A stretch of DNA of 64,000 nucleotides, taken from the NCBI GenBank assembly GCA_026874595.1, contig CM049314.1:60741300-60805299 (forward strand). The letters are read 5' to 3'. This document shows, in pieces, positions 35,001 to 44,646 of this stretch. This stretch comes from Sipunculus nudus. Lineage: Eukaryota > Annelida > Sipuncula > Golfingiida > Sipunculidae. The notes below the pieces were generated by a model. It was not told where the DNA came from. It saw only the letters and a program-made list of their open reading frames with translations, and ran no database searches. The translations under genes were made by a program, and so were the position numbers. How positions within the stretch are numbered: position 1 is the stretch's first letter; every line of letters begins with the position of its first letter.

Positions 35001-36278
35001 TGCAGGCCCTATATTAAAAGGTATGGCGTTGATGTAGCAATAATCGAACCTGCGCTGTTCGCCACTCCAATCACAGACGAGGGACCTGCACGTGTTAGGA
35101 TACAACGAGGCTATGACCGACTTCCGGTGGAAGACCAGGAGTTACTGGGACCGGATTATGTGGATAAAGGTAACTCTCCCAGTGACAACTTAACTTCGGC
35201 TCATCTGTCTCACTAGTTACATTTTGTAACTTCTTCATACCGTTTTTTAAACTTGTGCTTATTTAAATCGTAAATTTAAGATGCCCTTTTCTCGGCTCAT
35301 GTCGGGCCGGTACAGTTTGTTCCAAGAAAAGCTCAGGGCCGGTACAAATGCTGATTTAACTACATTATTTATAGCAGGAGATACTTAATAAACAAATAAA
35401 ATGCCATTTTATTAAAGCCTGAGGTAATTAGAAATGATATTTCGTATTAAAATGCTTGACATATCGCGATTGTGAAAGCATCCATCTAACATACAAATGG
35501 GTACATAGCCTTTTTTTCAAAGAGCAAAAAGCAAATTTAGCAGTAGAGATATTTCATGCATTTAAAATAGTGACAGGCATGCACTTGGAACTATTCTCCT
35601 GTGGTTTGCGATATGTGCACCATGTATAATGATATATAGAGTCAAAAAACGGGTCATTCTACCTTAAACACTCCATGGCGTCAAATAAATGTTTCTCTGC
35701 TTGGGTCGAGTTAATTGAACGATACATATCATTTCCTTATATTTCATGACTTCTTACCTCAATGAAAAAAAAACAACATTTATGATCAGGCTTTTTTAAA
35801 TAAAGGAGCTTCTCGTTTCAGTTGTTTACATTTAACAGAAACGTAAACCAATATATCATACACTTTATTCAGTGCTAAAAAGCGATAAATAATATGACAA
35901 AAAATTGCTATCTTGGATATCTCAAGTTTAAAGTGAAAACAATTGAAACAAAATTGTTTTTTTTTTGTGGTGGACATATATACAAACTTGTGTATTTTTT
36001 TAAGGAATACTCAAAATGACCAATGTCTTCTTTCAGCTGTCGAAAAACACAAGACCCTAATGAACCAAGGCGCCAACACTAATGTTGATGAAGTTGTGGA
36101 CGCCTACTTCCACGCACTGTTCGGCGTCAACCCTAAGAAACGTTACAGCTGTGGCTCGAGATGTCGTCTATTTTACATCCCCTTCAGCTACATGCCGTCT
36201 TGCATACACGATTATCTCACTCAAAGATTGATTCACAAATTTGTTCCCTCTGCCAAACTCTCAAGACTTAATGTTTGA
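23016..36278 (+). CDS. SDR9C-type retinol/hydroxysteroid dehydrogenase, gene 2 (complete)
   Basis: Join(23016..23343, 32058..32325, 35006..35169, 36037..36278), 1002 nt, 333 residues; RDH16-like proteins are about 317. Residues 2-19 are a hydrophobic N-terminal anchor. The Rossmann motif TGCDSGFG is at 39-46, Asp87-Val88 at the adenine site, NNAG at 116-119, Asn143, Ser170, and Tyr184-x3-Lys188. All catalytic residues are present. The start was chosen because ATG 23016 follows a TTTTTTTCAG acceptor by 10 nt and the N-terminus then aligns with the family; the in-frame ATG at 22791 would add 75 unrelated residues. Two hallmarks differ: the IEPG turn is IEPA (215) and the C-terminal Gly-Trp-Asp is Gly-Ser-Arg (293-295). 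By family it should be an ER-anchored NAD(P)-dependent alcohol/steroid oxidoreductase; the substrate is unknown. Confidence 0.94.
23598..26602. mobile_element. Long-inverted-repeat (foldback-like) element
   Basis: The left arm starts with tagtacagcggctaag (23598-23613). The right arm ends with its exact complement (26587-26602). The arms stay alignable for about 350 bp, including cagaaagcatgaaact, aaaaacatggcc-atcagcac, gagggacaaatgctgtc and gttttgggctctgcatta. The left side carries two tandem copies of the arm sequence (23598-23950 and about 23990-24330), and the right side one inverted copy plus a partial. A 299-bp tandem array fills the centre. No transposase frame is seen, so it would be non-autonomous. 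Confidence 0.6.
24960..26036. repeat. 299-bp tandem array
   Basis: The block gagagggtgttatgtcagtc recurs at 25052, 25389 and 25688, with a diverged copy at 25987, giving spacings of 337, 299 and 299. The first interval has about 38 extra bases. Units share ccacaggggtccctggcact and gccaacttcctccaacgcc. It sits between the inverted arms of the surrounding element. Confidence 0.9.
26658..26701. repeat. (ATT)n microsatellite
   Basis: About 14 TTA/ATT units with one interruption, directly outside the right arm of the inverted-repeat element. Confidence 0.95.
27060..28020 (-). pseudogene. CR1-like LINE reverse transcriptase relic
   Basis: Minus-strand motifs in correct order but in different frames: VPIYKGKGSKDD (about 27985-28020), the palm entry FDTVRHDILLEK (27798-27835), IPQGSVLEPILFLIYVND (about 27614-27676), a degenerate active-site box reading DDDP (about 27568) where Y/FADD is expected, and a C-terminal segment (27060-27330) with HRYDTR. 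The active-site change and several frame breaks make it inactive. Confidence 0.75.
28025..28770 (-). pseudogene. CR1-like LINE endonuclease relic, duplicated part
   Basis: An APE-type endonuclease piece at 28178-28400 carries FHLNVRSPLSVPELHMDCIE. The segment with the GDFN motif (TVLIGDFNTD, then NNNHNNPLKSLCNLLELEQL) occurs twice, at 28026-28177 and 28616-28767. The second copy continues into a SSTIDLTSKPQNH region as in intact elements. The order on the strand is therefore GDFN part, N-terminal part, GDFN part, which shows internal duplication. Confidence 0.7.
28026..28767. repeat. 152-bp direct duplication, 590 bp apart
   Basis: 28026-28177 and 28616-28767 are nearly identical over 152 bp (tcacaccattgggt to gagactattcaatatt) inside the LINE endonuclease relic. 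A few substitutions separate the copies. Confidence 0.9.
28771..30515. other. Intron 1, unassigned part
   Basis: No certain feature. A minus-strand frame at about 28920-29450 has charged, coiled-coil-like stretches and could be the LINE's ORF1 region, but I cannot confirm it. The rest is AT-rich. Confidence 0.4.
30516..30600. repeat. Compound microsatellite (CTGT)n(CT)n(AT)n
   Basis: About seven CTGT units, then six CT, then about 20 AT units with one TT interruption. Confidence 0.95.
30601..31690. other. Intron 1, nothing recognised
   Basis: AT-rich sequence without a recognisable coding frame or repeat. A 60-80-codon plus-strand frame near 31019-31258 matches nothing I know. Confidence 0.5.
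31691..31916 (+). pseudogene. Decoy copy of the gene 2 exon 2 acceptor and exon start
   Basis: The first copy of a tandem duplication whose second copy (31917-32125) contains the real acceptor and the start of exon 2. It includes attcagtccgctcgtgtggg, an AT array, the ATCTTGTTTTTAG acceptor (ending 31862) and 54 bp of exon-like sequence ending at aaactc. Thirteen bases are missing just inside the exon: the true exon has ggattatggggccttgttaa, the decoy ggattaac. The gap is bounded by TTA on both sides. Splicing into it would shift the frame and lose the NNAG lead-in. Confidence 0.85.
31745..31823. repeat. (AT)n microsatellite in decoy copy
   Basis: About 39 AT units with one TT interruption near 31792, ending in a tatcgagatatatgtata block that is also present in the second copy. 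Confidence 0.95.
31917..32125 (+). repeat. Second copy of the exon-acceptor duplication (functional copy)
   Basis: Direct repeat of 31691-31916. It continues past aaactc into the intact exon, so the duplication breakpoint lies inside coding sequence at 32125. Its AT array (31973-32017) is shorter than that of the decoy copy (31745-31823). Confidence 0.9.
31973..32017. repeat. (AT)n microsatellite before exon 2
   Basis: About 22 AT units ending 40 bp before the exon 2 acceptor, thus close to the branch-point region. Confidence 0.95.
32058..32325 (+). CDS. Gene 2, second coding exon (active site)
   Basis: 268 nt between TTGTTTTTAG and CTCAG|GTGAGG, phases 1 and 2. It encodes LVNNAG, LDVNLLG, GRIVNMSS and Tyr-His-Val-Ser-Lys. 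It is identical in length to gene 1's exon, and all four catalytic residues are kept. Confidence 0.95.
32917..34310 (+). repeat. 280-bp tandem array with GGTGGCGCCACC palindromes
   Basis: Five units, marked by ggatgtctgc at 32920, 33183, 33461, 33741 and 34020 (spacings 263, 278, 280, 279). Each full unit has two copies of the perfect 12-bp palindrome GGTGGCGCCACC. Perfect copies start at 33211, 33360, 33489, 33638, 33769, 33918, 34048 and 34197, with intervals 149, 129, 149, 131, 149, 130 and 149. Other recurring blocks are gatcggtcaaacggttc, gagatatgag and cagacaaacagatgg. Frames open across units are repeat by-products. Confidence 0.92.
34311..34530 (+). repeat. GC-rich tail of the palindrome-repeat element
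   Basis: Contains gtttcgtaaaattccgccc, ggaggagttctccgg, a (GGC)n run at 34460-34483, and gaaaacatag. The same order, reverse-complemented, is found at 40275-40395 next to another palindrome copy, so this is part of one mobile family. Confidence 0.7.
34500..34529. other. Terminal hairpin of the element
   Basis: GTATCCGC-AAAAC-TCT-GTTTT-G-GCGGATAC forms a 13-bp stem with one bulged G and a 3-nt loop. It lies where similarity to the 40.3 kb copy ends, so it may mark the element's terminus. Confidence 0.65.
35006..35169 (+). CDS. Gene 2, third coding exon (IEPA variant)
   Basis: 164 nt between TATTTGCAG and GATAAAG|GTAACT. It encodes VAIIEPALFATPIT and the following helix to DYVDK. The Gly that follows Pro in the SDR substrate loop is Ala at residue 215. 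Same length and phases as in gene 1. Confidence 0.94.
35170..36036 (+). other. Gene 2 intron 3, no recognised content
   Basis: GT at 35170, TCTTCTTTCAG acceptor ending 36036. AT-rich. A short ggccggtaca block occurs twice near 35310 and 35338. Confidence 0.75.
36037..36278 (+). CDS. Gene 2, last coding exon
   Basis: 242 nt including TGA at 36276-36278. It encodes DEVVDAYFHALFGVNPKKR, then YSCGSRCRLFYIPFSYMPS. The expected Gly-Trp-Asp after RYSC is Gly-Ser-Arg, and the last 25 residues diverge strongly from gene 1, although length and frame are unchanged. Confidence 0.94.
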
Positions 36279-36432
36279 GTAAGGATACAATATAATGGGA
36301 AATGATAGTTATCATAGTATATACTAGAAATTGCGGCACCCACATTCATTCAAATTGAGACATATTTTTTTTCATTCAATGATAAATGATAATGGTATGC
36401 AGTATACTTCTAACAGATATAACTGGAATATA

Positions 36433-36433
36433 A

Positions 36434-36438
<5 letters not shown>
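36433..36438 (+). promoter_or_regulatory. Candidate poly(A) signal for gene 2
   Basis: AATAAA about 155 nt after the stop, just before an AT microsatellite. Support is positional only. Confidence 0.3.

Positions 36439-36472
<34 letters not shown>
36439..36472. repeat. (TA)n microsatellite
   Basis: About 16 TA units downstream of gene 2. Confidence 0.95.
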
Positions 36473-36473
<1 letters not shown>

Positions 36474-36474
36474 T

Positions 36475-37290
36475 AATTAAATATGCACACTATTTTACTA
36501 CTTATATGTCCACATCTTTGATTATTAAAAAAACAAATCAGGTCAGAAGGAGCCTTTTGATTAAATGAAACATTACAATGTGTAATAATATAAAGGACTC
36601 TACTGTATTTATTTCATTTAATGATTTTACCATCTGTTTTCATTGAGGGAAACCATATTTTAAAACTGCGAAAATTATGAAAATAAATTGTAACAATTTT
36701 CTCACACTATAAGACTGGAACATCCCACCAACTTCAATGCCTAAAAGGCAATTGGAAATTGCACCCCTGAGATAGTATAATTTTAGTGTCTCATAAAAAA
36801 ATTATATAATTATTTCTGCAAGAACTAGAATTAAGCCAAATGGACGCTTTTGATAATATGAAACACACACACACACACACATATATATACTTAATTTAAG
36901 AGGCGGCTTTTCATTTGTTTGCTGAAAATTCTGATGTCATTCTAGTTATAGTAAAGACTAGTGTTCCAGGATAGTAGAGAGGATTACGTTTCATACATAA
37001 TAAGATTAAATGACAACCAGCTATTTTTTTAAATAGTTAATCAACTATTGACATTCCACAATTTTGATGTAATTTTACATTTAAGGCCTTTTTTATCGAA
37101 TTAAAACTATGTAGTCATAGATCTGTTCGTAACGGTTTGTTATTTCAAAAGACATGGAACTCTAAAGTACCCCCCCCCCCCCCCGAATAATTAAAAATTC
37201 CAGTATCTGAACAACCGATGCATTGATCACCATGATTCTTTGCATGCATATTGATCATGGAGTGTTTCATCATTTCATCATTTTCTGTAG
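36475..37290. other. Intergenic, nothing recognised
   Basis: AT-rich, with a short (AC)n near 36866-36882 and a poly-C tract at 37171-37184. No gene seen. Confidence 0.55.
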
Positions 37291-37490
37291 ACTGGTGGCG
37301 CCACCTGCATTTTTTTTAAATTTTACGCATTTTTACGCATCTCAATTATTGAGTCCTTCAAAGTTGTGGTTGTCTGTTAACAGGGCACAAATCGTAGGCC
37401 AGAAAACGCCGACTTCACCACACACATGCAGGATGCTTGTTTTGTTAATATCAATATATTTATAACATGTGGGGGCGCCAAATAATTCAA
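37291..37490. repeat. Isolated fragment of the palindrome-repeat family
   Basis: A perfect GGTGGCGCCACC at 37294-37305 flanked by gcattttttt, and a related gggggcgcca at about 37470. The context resembles the arrays at 33 kb and 40.4 kb, but only short stretches align. Confidence 0.4.
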
Positions 37491-39750
37491 ACACATCTAG
37501 CGGTAAAATTTCGAAAAAGTCGTTTTGCAACAAGCCATCTTTCAACTTCCAGATAAATGCAAACACACCAACTTATAAATATAGGTGTAGATAAGCAAGT
37601 TCACACATCCATCACAGAGCCGTTATAAGAACTTTTCTAACAGGAATAACCTAGCGTTCAGTTATATGTATTGAGAGTAAGCTATGATCATATAAATGCT
37701 ACAGAAAAAAGATTGGTGACTTGTTGACTTAAAGCTCAGCTGAGTTAGTACATAAATGCGCAGCGGATATATTACTATTTATTGCGCCCGGTCACTGTGT
37801 TTATTCTTTATACGACTGTTAAATTTAATACCATATGAACGTCTGTGTAAACATGTTCATATGCCAGAGCTTTGATTTATAGTCAATTGATTCGATTTTA
37901 ATTAGTTGCTGGAGGATTGCCTATGTAACCAGGTTCTGCACTACAAAGCACTCTGCGATAATGGCGTAAGTATTGCAAGTAGGGTCCAAAGTTTCAAGTG
38001 TTTGAATGCGTGCATGTAGCCGTGACAAACACGACTCAGGATTTAAAGTAATTAAGGCACAAGGTTATGAGCTAATGAGCTAAACAAATAAATGAAAAAT
38101 AAATGTCCCCGAACATCGGGGAAAACCATTCAAACCAATTAAATCGAATAGTATTTAATATGAGCATTATAAGAATTATATAGATAAGCATTCCAGCATG
38201 GGAAAGGAATGCTTATCGGCGGCGTTAAAACATTGTTCTATAGTACATATTATGACACGTAAAATAATTGCAAAAGAATACATTAGAAATACACTTCCTT
38301 GCGAAACTCCATGCCTCTCCGCCGTTTTATGCATGTCAAAACCCATCAATAGCAAATATTATTCAAAACTCAGAAAAACTAGAAATCTGTATTCTAATGA
38401 ATACAAGCCCCCGCCATGTTGCGATATGCCCCGAAGCCATGTTTGCATTTACTAATTCGACCCATATTCCCTGGTTCACTCGTGCATAAGTGACAATACA
38501 TTTATGAATATTCCTTGCTGACGTTCCTTTATCCGGACGATGTACCAGGTCTACACCATGATCTTATCGATTCATTGGCCTGTTCCCGATGGAGTGAAAC
38601 TAATTTAATTACATTTTTTTTTACAACTTTGTATAATAAAACAATTATATATCAAACCAGATAATGATATATTTTATTGTATTACATTTATACTAATATC
38701 AAGTGTACACAAAAATTTAGACAACTAAATGAACGCCTCGCAGCATTATGATCCAATTTTCTTCCAATTATAATATTTATCTTTAAGCTGTTTGAGATAT
38801 CTTGCACACGCATGAACACAGAGGGATAAACCTACGAATAAATTGACATGTAGGTAGGGGTGAAAATATTTGCGTGAATACACGACACAGTAATCATTTA
38901 AAGTGGATTGATATGGCTTAAATACTTCAAGTCATGACGACGCCAGTCATACGCGAATAAATCACTGCAATGAGCATGTTTCTTATTCCAATGGCTGTAA
39001 TCTTATATTAACATTATATAACGAATGATGAATCATAAAAAGTAATTGAAAAAAGCACATGGAAAATATACAAAGTAAATTTCCTCAATGGTAAACTACT
39101 GACTCCCTGTGTTTCGTAATTTGTGTCATTATTCAAGCAGTCCGTGAGACAAATGCTTGTTTTTAGTCAAAAATGCAACAAACATACTGGGAATTTATCA
39201 ATATGCTAAGTCACTGCGGAATATTTTGTGTACACAGAAAATCTTTCGCATTAAAAAGCGATCAAAAATGAAGAAATATTTATTTCGGTGCAATTTTCAA
39301 TATGACAAGCTCTTCCACTCTATTATTATAGAAAGGAAAAGCTATAATTTCGCGACTTACTTTGTAATATTCATACAATGCAGCATTTATGTTGCTTATG
39401 TAAACATTGTTACATAAAACATCTGTGTGGACAGTCATTTACCGGAACTTTATATATTGTCTTGCGTTAATCACGTAACCTCGAAATTCCCTGATGAAAG
39501 GTTACTCGGTGACCCATTCGTCGCGTTACATTCATTTTACAATAGTTTCAATGGTGTGAGTCGGGCAAAGTGTCACGCGAGGGGTCTGTTAACAATAGCG
39601 TTGTCGTATCAATTTTGACAGCACAGATTACAGAGCCAGTCGCTTAGACTGTCACCTTTTTTCACTGGTTAACCGGGGAAAGAACTGTGCAACCAACTTG
39701 TGGGTTTCAAGTTAGCCAAGAGTTAAAGCTGATTATGGTTTGTCCACATT
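37491..39750. other. Intergenic, mostly unassigned
   Basis: A single block, aaagctcagctgagtta, at about 37731 repeats the start of the 11798 element. No coding frame above 90 codons and no recognised domain. I see nothing else here. Confidence 0.5.
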
Positions 39751-39754
39751 ACAG

Positions 39755-40260
39755 TGGCTGAGGCATTTCTACTCTAGAAAATACATCTTGCAGGGAGCCA
39801 GGTCTCCAGCGGTTGAGGCACTTCTAGTCCAGATGACACATCTTGCTGGGTTCCAGGTCTCCAGCTCGGTTGAGGCACTTCTAGTCCGAATGACACATCT
39901 TGCATGGAGCAAGGTCTCCAGCTCGGTTGAGGCACTTCTATTCTAGATGATACATCTTGCTGGGAGCCAGGTCTTCAGCTCGGTTGAGGCACTTCTAGTC
40001 CAAATGATTTATCTTGCGAGATGCAAGGTCCCAGCTTGGTTGAGGCACTTCTAGTCAAGATTATACATTGCTGGGAGCAAGGTCGTGAGCTTGGTTGAGG
40101 CACTTCTATTCTAGATGATACGTCTTGCTTGGAGCCAGGTCTCCAGCCCGGTTGAGGCACTTCTAATCTAGATTATACAACTTGCTGGGAGCCAAGTCTC
40201 AGGCTTGGTTGAGGCGCTTCTAGTCTAGATGATGCATCTTGCTGGGAGCCAGGTCTCAGT
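39755..40260. repeat. 57-bp tandem array, about nine units
   Basis: The block ggttgaggcacttctag, or close variants, starts at 39811, 39868, 39925, 39982, 40038, 40093, 40150 and 40207, so the period is 55-57 bp. Units also share catcttgctgggagccaggt. Unit divergence is moderate. Confidence 0.93.
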
Positions 40261-40274
40261 TCAAACGAGTTTTA

Positions 40275-40965
40275 TGGATCCTATGTTTTCGCGTGGGTTC
40301 CACTGCCGCTGCCGCCGCGTTCGTTTCAGGAGAACTCCTCTGAGACCCATGGGCCGGTCTTTCCGAAACCCGGCAGAATTGTTCCCTCACCTATATAGTC
40401 GTGCGTAACAAGGACAGGTGGCGCCACCTACGATCCCTTCTGTACAGTACGAATCTGAGTGTCTTTCATATAACAGCCCATATCGTATGTGTAGGGTCCA
40501 TCTTTGCTTTTGTAATCTGTTTGTTTTTTGTGGTTGTTCAGTGTATTGGGTTAAAATTGTACATGTCCATGGATCCTCGACACCTTCATTTCGTAAACAA
40601 GACTAATGGCACCATCTGCAATCGTGGTCGCGTGGGGTCCATCCGTACATTCAAGGTATTGGTCTGAAATTTGGTATGTCCATCCTTCTTGGAAAGTTTT
40701 CTCGTAAACCAGACAGGTAGCGTCACTAATTTCCCGTTTTCGTAGAATTAATTAATGCCCTTTTCTCAGGAGTGATTTGCCGTATTGGCCTGAAATTGTG
40801 CATATACATAGATCTTGGACTCCTCCATCTTGTACGCAAGAAATTTGGTATGTCCATCCATCTTGGAAAGTTTTCTCGTAAACCACACAGGTGGCGCCAT
40901 CTACCATCTTGTGTTCGTTGAATAAATTAATGACTTTTTTAGAGTTTTTAGTGGACTTCATTCAG
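40275..40965 (-). mobile_element. Inverted copy of the palindrome-repeat element
   Basis: On the minus strand the tail cggaggagttctcc-like block, the gcggcggc/gccgccgc run and gaaaacatag-gatcc match 34340-34510. Away from the tail lie GGTGGCGCCACC at 40417, degenerate versions near 40605 and 40715, and GGTGGCGCCATC at 40890. Two recurring tccatccttcttggaaagtt blocks (about 40680 and 40852) show it is also internally repeated. The tail directly abuts the 57-bp array. Confidence 0.6.
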
Positions 40966-43109
40966 CAGTAGTGTTACATATGGGCCTGACATTGTACATA
41001 TCTGCGATTATTTACGACACAGTTTTAAGATAAAAATTTTTTTTTTTTTTTTTTCCGTATTTTTTTGTGAATGTCACTATTTATTATTTTACTTTGTTTG
41101 TTTATCAGTTTTTTTTTATGTTATATTACAGCTAATTTCATGTGCAACTTCCTGTTGGTCGGCGGGGCGAAGTCCATTGGTGTGTTTTGTTTACAAGTGA
41201 GCTAAAATTACACAGGCCTGGTTTCGTAGCGTTACGACATTTCTGACACTCATATTACCAACATACTATAATGTGACAAAGAGATTATAAACAAATCTAG
41301 CCGAAGCGTATCGGCCGCCAACACTTAACTGCTTATTGCGCATTTTCAAATATTCCATTGGCTGAGGGGTTCCGTGTGCATGAGGTGTGCCCTATTTTCT
41401 CTTCATATAAATAAACTAGACCATGGGACATAACAAAAAGTGAGAGTGTACTTTTGGTAACCCGGCAATACCTCAGAAAATGACGTCATTTGCCATACCC
41501 CGGCTGCATAAAAAACTTGGAGAACACCAAAAGACATCTGGAATTTGCTTCATACAACAGCATCAAAAAGTAATGATTGAGAAGAGTCAGTAAGATTTTG
41601 ACCCTAAACCAGTAAGCAAATGTCCCACCACTATTTAATATATTTTTAAATATATCGGATGAAAAATCAATATCCATTCGATGTATTGGAACATATCGTC
41701 GGTGCTGTATTAAGGATTAGCAGGCTCATTTCATTTTATTATGAAAGAATTGCTTTTATGCTTATCATGAATAGTTTATGTGAGTAATATACTAACTTTA
41801 GTTAATATATAAAATATACATTTAAAAGAAACATAGAAAAACCAAGTGAAGGCTGGATATCCTGGCTCTGTGATTCAGTACTGAGCTCCTATTTTTCTAT
41901 TTCCAATACCCCGAAAAAGGGGAAGGTGTGCACCCCCACAGCTCTAACCTTCTTTTGTTATTTATGATAAGTCTAGAATTTCATATTTTATATTGTCTTA
42001 TATGTCTAATATACAAGCGCACAATTTTACAAATTTAGACATTTAATTTCTTGATTTCTGCTTTTGATCTGACTCAAAGTGAAAACAACATAAAAAAATA
42101 ACTTAACGATGTGTGTGTACAAATATACCTTCCAATTTTCTGTTTTTCAAAATTATAGGAATTTGCAGTATAATAAAGAAAGCTGATTTGTTTTGAACAC
42201 ATAATTACAATGTTAAGCAAGTGTGATTCTACAATCATAAGTGATTATTTTTCAAATTATTTTACAGAAAAACGTTTGTCTGTTACAGTGTTTGTAAGTA
42301 CTGTGGTCTCTTGTTTAGGGCGCCTGTATTCCTTGACTAAAACAGCCCTTGCTACTCTCTCTAATGTTCTACTGGCTACCGTTTGCTTGACGAGATTTTT
42401 TCTACCTATATTGGTAAACGGCGGATTTATTTCTTACAGCAGGAGTAAATATTAACCTTTTTGCCTTGTTGTGCTTGTTGTGCGCCGCTGCTCAAGGAGG
42501 ATTAGAACACCATCTGTATTCGGGAGTGACTTTACCGTACACCGTGTCCTGCAAGTTTTCAATTTTGATCAAGGACAATGCAAATCCTCTCAAAAGCTCA
42601 TGAAGGCAAGTCAGCTACCACTACTGGTCAATTTTAAGCTACCTTTTAACAGATTATAAAAAAAATGGTTTATTTTAAATTAGATATAAAGGACGACTCA
42701 ATAATCACACACATTGGCACTAGTAACAACTAGACGCGTAAGATTTTTTTACTCTGAAAGGCAAAAAAAAAGTTTTTTTTTGCGAAATACCCCGCCCCAA
42801 TAGTTTCTCCTCAAAACAAACATATCATTTTGATACCTAAGAATTAATAAAAAAAGGTATAGCACTAATTGTTTTACAAAAGCATGGAATTTTTTAAGGA
42901 CGTGATGTATGTACATTGGTTGCTCTAGCTTCCACAGTCCCGTGAATGTGGTCCTGCAATTTGGACTTGTGCTTTCACATTATTTTTATTTTGGAAACTC
43001 TTTATATTATCGTTAATAACGATGGATGCATCCCTATCGACAGTTTCCGGCCGCTACATTCTGTTTTACAAACCAAACGCTGTTATGGGGAACAGCTTGA
43101 GGGAAATAT
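40966..43109. other. Intergenic, unassigned
   Basis: AT-rich, with long T runs near 41037-41055. Plus-strand frames at 42210-42455 (81 codons, Leu/Val-rich) and 42471-42659 match nothing I recognise, and I do not call them genes. Confidence 0.45.
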
Positions 43110-43360
43110 ATAATGCCGCAATGGCGGTACTGGGCCCTGACAAGCGGCACTGGACCTCACCTTGGGGCAATGAACCCTAGTTGGTGGCAATGGACCCCAA
43201 ATTGCGGTAGTTGATAACGACCGGCGGAAATTGTTCCTTAATGGTGGTACTAGAGCCCGACTTGGGGCAATGGGCCCCGACTGGCCGCACTAGAGCCGCA
43301 GCTGGCGGTACTGGTCTTCCAAAGGCGTCAATAGAGCCCGACTGGGTGCACTATACTACT
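43110..43360. repeat. Degenerate 26-28-bp minisatellite
   Basis: Repeating theme of (g/t)gcggtactgg-(g/a)ccc-gact variants: gcggtactgggccctgac, gcggcactggacctcacc, ggggcaatgaaccctag, ggtggcaatggacccc and so on, about nine units with strong divergence. Confidence 0.7.
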
Positions 43361-44080
43361 TTGAATGACCATTCTGTCTATGCGATCCTTATCAATACCC
43401 TACTACACTGAAGGCTCATCTGTATTCATCAGTCTCATACAATGCCGGGGACCCGTTTTGCTACTATGGTTCATCTACATTCATGAGCACGCTGAAAACT
43501 AAATAATCTGAGAACAATACACCGATATCCGCCACAGCGCTTGGCGCATCGGGGAGCCCCATGAATACACTTATTGTCTAACGACACAAAAACCTTGGCC
43601 GGCGCATCGATTCTGAAAAAAGCACTCTCTCAAATTCAAAGATACAATTAAACCCAGAAAAAATATCTAAAAATGAAACAAAACTATAGGATTTACTTCG
43701 TCACATTTGGTCCCTTTACAATTTGTTTGCTTAAGGCCGGGCAAAAGCATTAATTTATCTCCTGTTATTTAAGACAAATCGTATAGTGGCATATTCAAAT
43801 AGCATTGATGTTCTTGCATTTCTTACTCAGACATTAAGATTCGTAAAGGGTATATTCCTAAAGGCCAAACCAAGTAAAACGTCTTCAGGGGTGGTCACCC
43901 GTGTGACTAGACCATTTATTTTGCCAGTTGACGGAATTCGTCTATTGTCTCTCGTTTTGCTTGGCAATACCATGGCCAATTTTTTTTCTCTTTTACTTGA
44001 CATTTTACTTAAATTATTTCAGAAATTTTATTTATAAATATTCATTTCACTTTTAACATATTTCTGGATATGGAATATTC
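43361..44080. other. Intergenic, unassigned
   Basis: No recognised feature. An 83-codon plus-strand frame (43786-44037) ending in a hydrophobic stretch has no family I can name. Confidence 0.45.
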
Positions 44081-44254
44081 TTTATGAGAAACATTTAGGC
44101 CCAGACATACAAGAAAAGCAAGACATCATTTGATTGAAAATGGGCCCACAAGAACCAAGATTTATTAGAAATGATCCCATCCCCCCCCCCCCCCACCCCC
44201 TAAATTTACATATTATGTAATATAAGATATAAAAACCATGTAAGGTGGGGTCAA
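44081..44254. repeat. Direct repeat, copy 1 of 2
   Basis: About 174 bp starting tttatgagaaacatt, with aagaaaagcaagacatca, ccaagatttattagaaa and aaaaaccatgta. It repeats at 44647-44817, 566 bp further on. Both copies carry a C-rich tract at the same place. Confidence 0.93.
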
Positions 44255-44646
44255 CACCGCCAACAGTATGTATAGGCACATGATACACGTTTAAAACAGA
44301 TACAATGGAGGAGTAAGGGGTGGCTGCTGGGGTCAGAAATACAATGAAACGGGCAGCAGTAAGAGGCTTTGTCAGTACTGACCTTCGCTTAAGTACGGGT
44401 CAGTGTTTTGCCCGCACTGAAAGTATACACGCCTTTGATTGGCTTTAAAATTTGCTGAATATTCTTGTAGGGTCAAATGACAGTCAGCAGACCACGCAAC
44501 AGGCTGTTACAACTATCAGGCTGTCACCGCTATCGCGGGTATGGCACCCCAGCATGTAAACAAAAGGGTGGCGGGGGCGTGACCTTCACAGCTGTCGGGG
44601 CCCCATGCTCTCATAAAGCTCCTTTGCCTTGCTGGTAAAATAGATA

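Larger units (their letters stand above)
32326..35005 (+). other. Gene 2 intron 2 (2.7 kb)
   Basis: GT at 32326 to TATTTGCAG at 35005, phase 2. Its middle is a 280-bp tandem array with spaced palindromes (32917-34310), followed by a GC-rich tail and hairpin (to 34530). The remaining 34531-35000 is AT-rich, with a CRE-like tgacgtca at 34911-34918. Confidence 0.9.

Noticed and set aside
43786-44037. 83-codon plus-strand frame with a hydrophobic C-terminus
   Set aside because: No recognised motif or splice-linked neighbour, and Leu/Phe richness is expected from AT-rich DNA.
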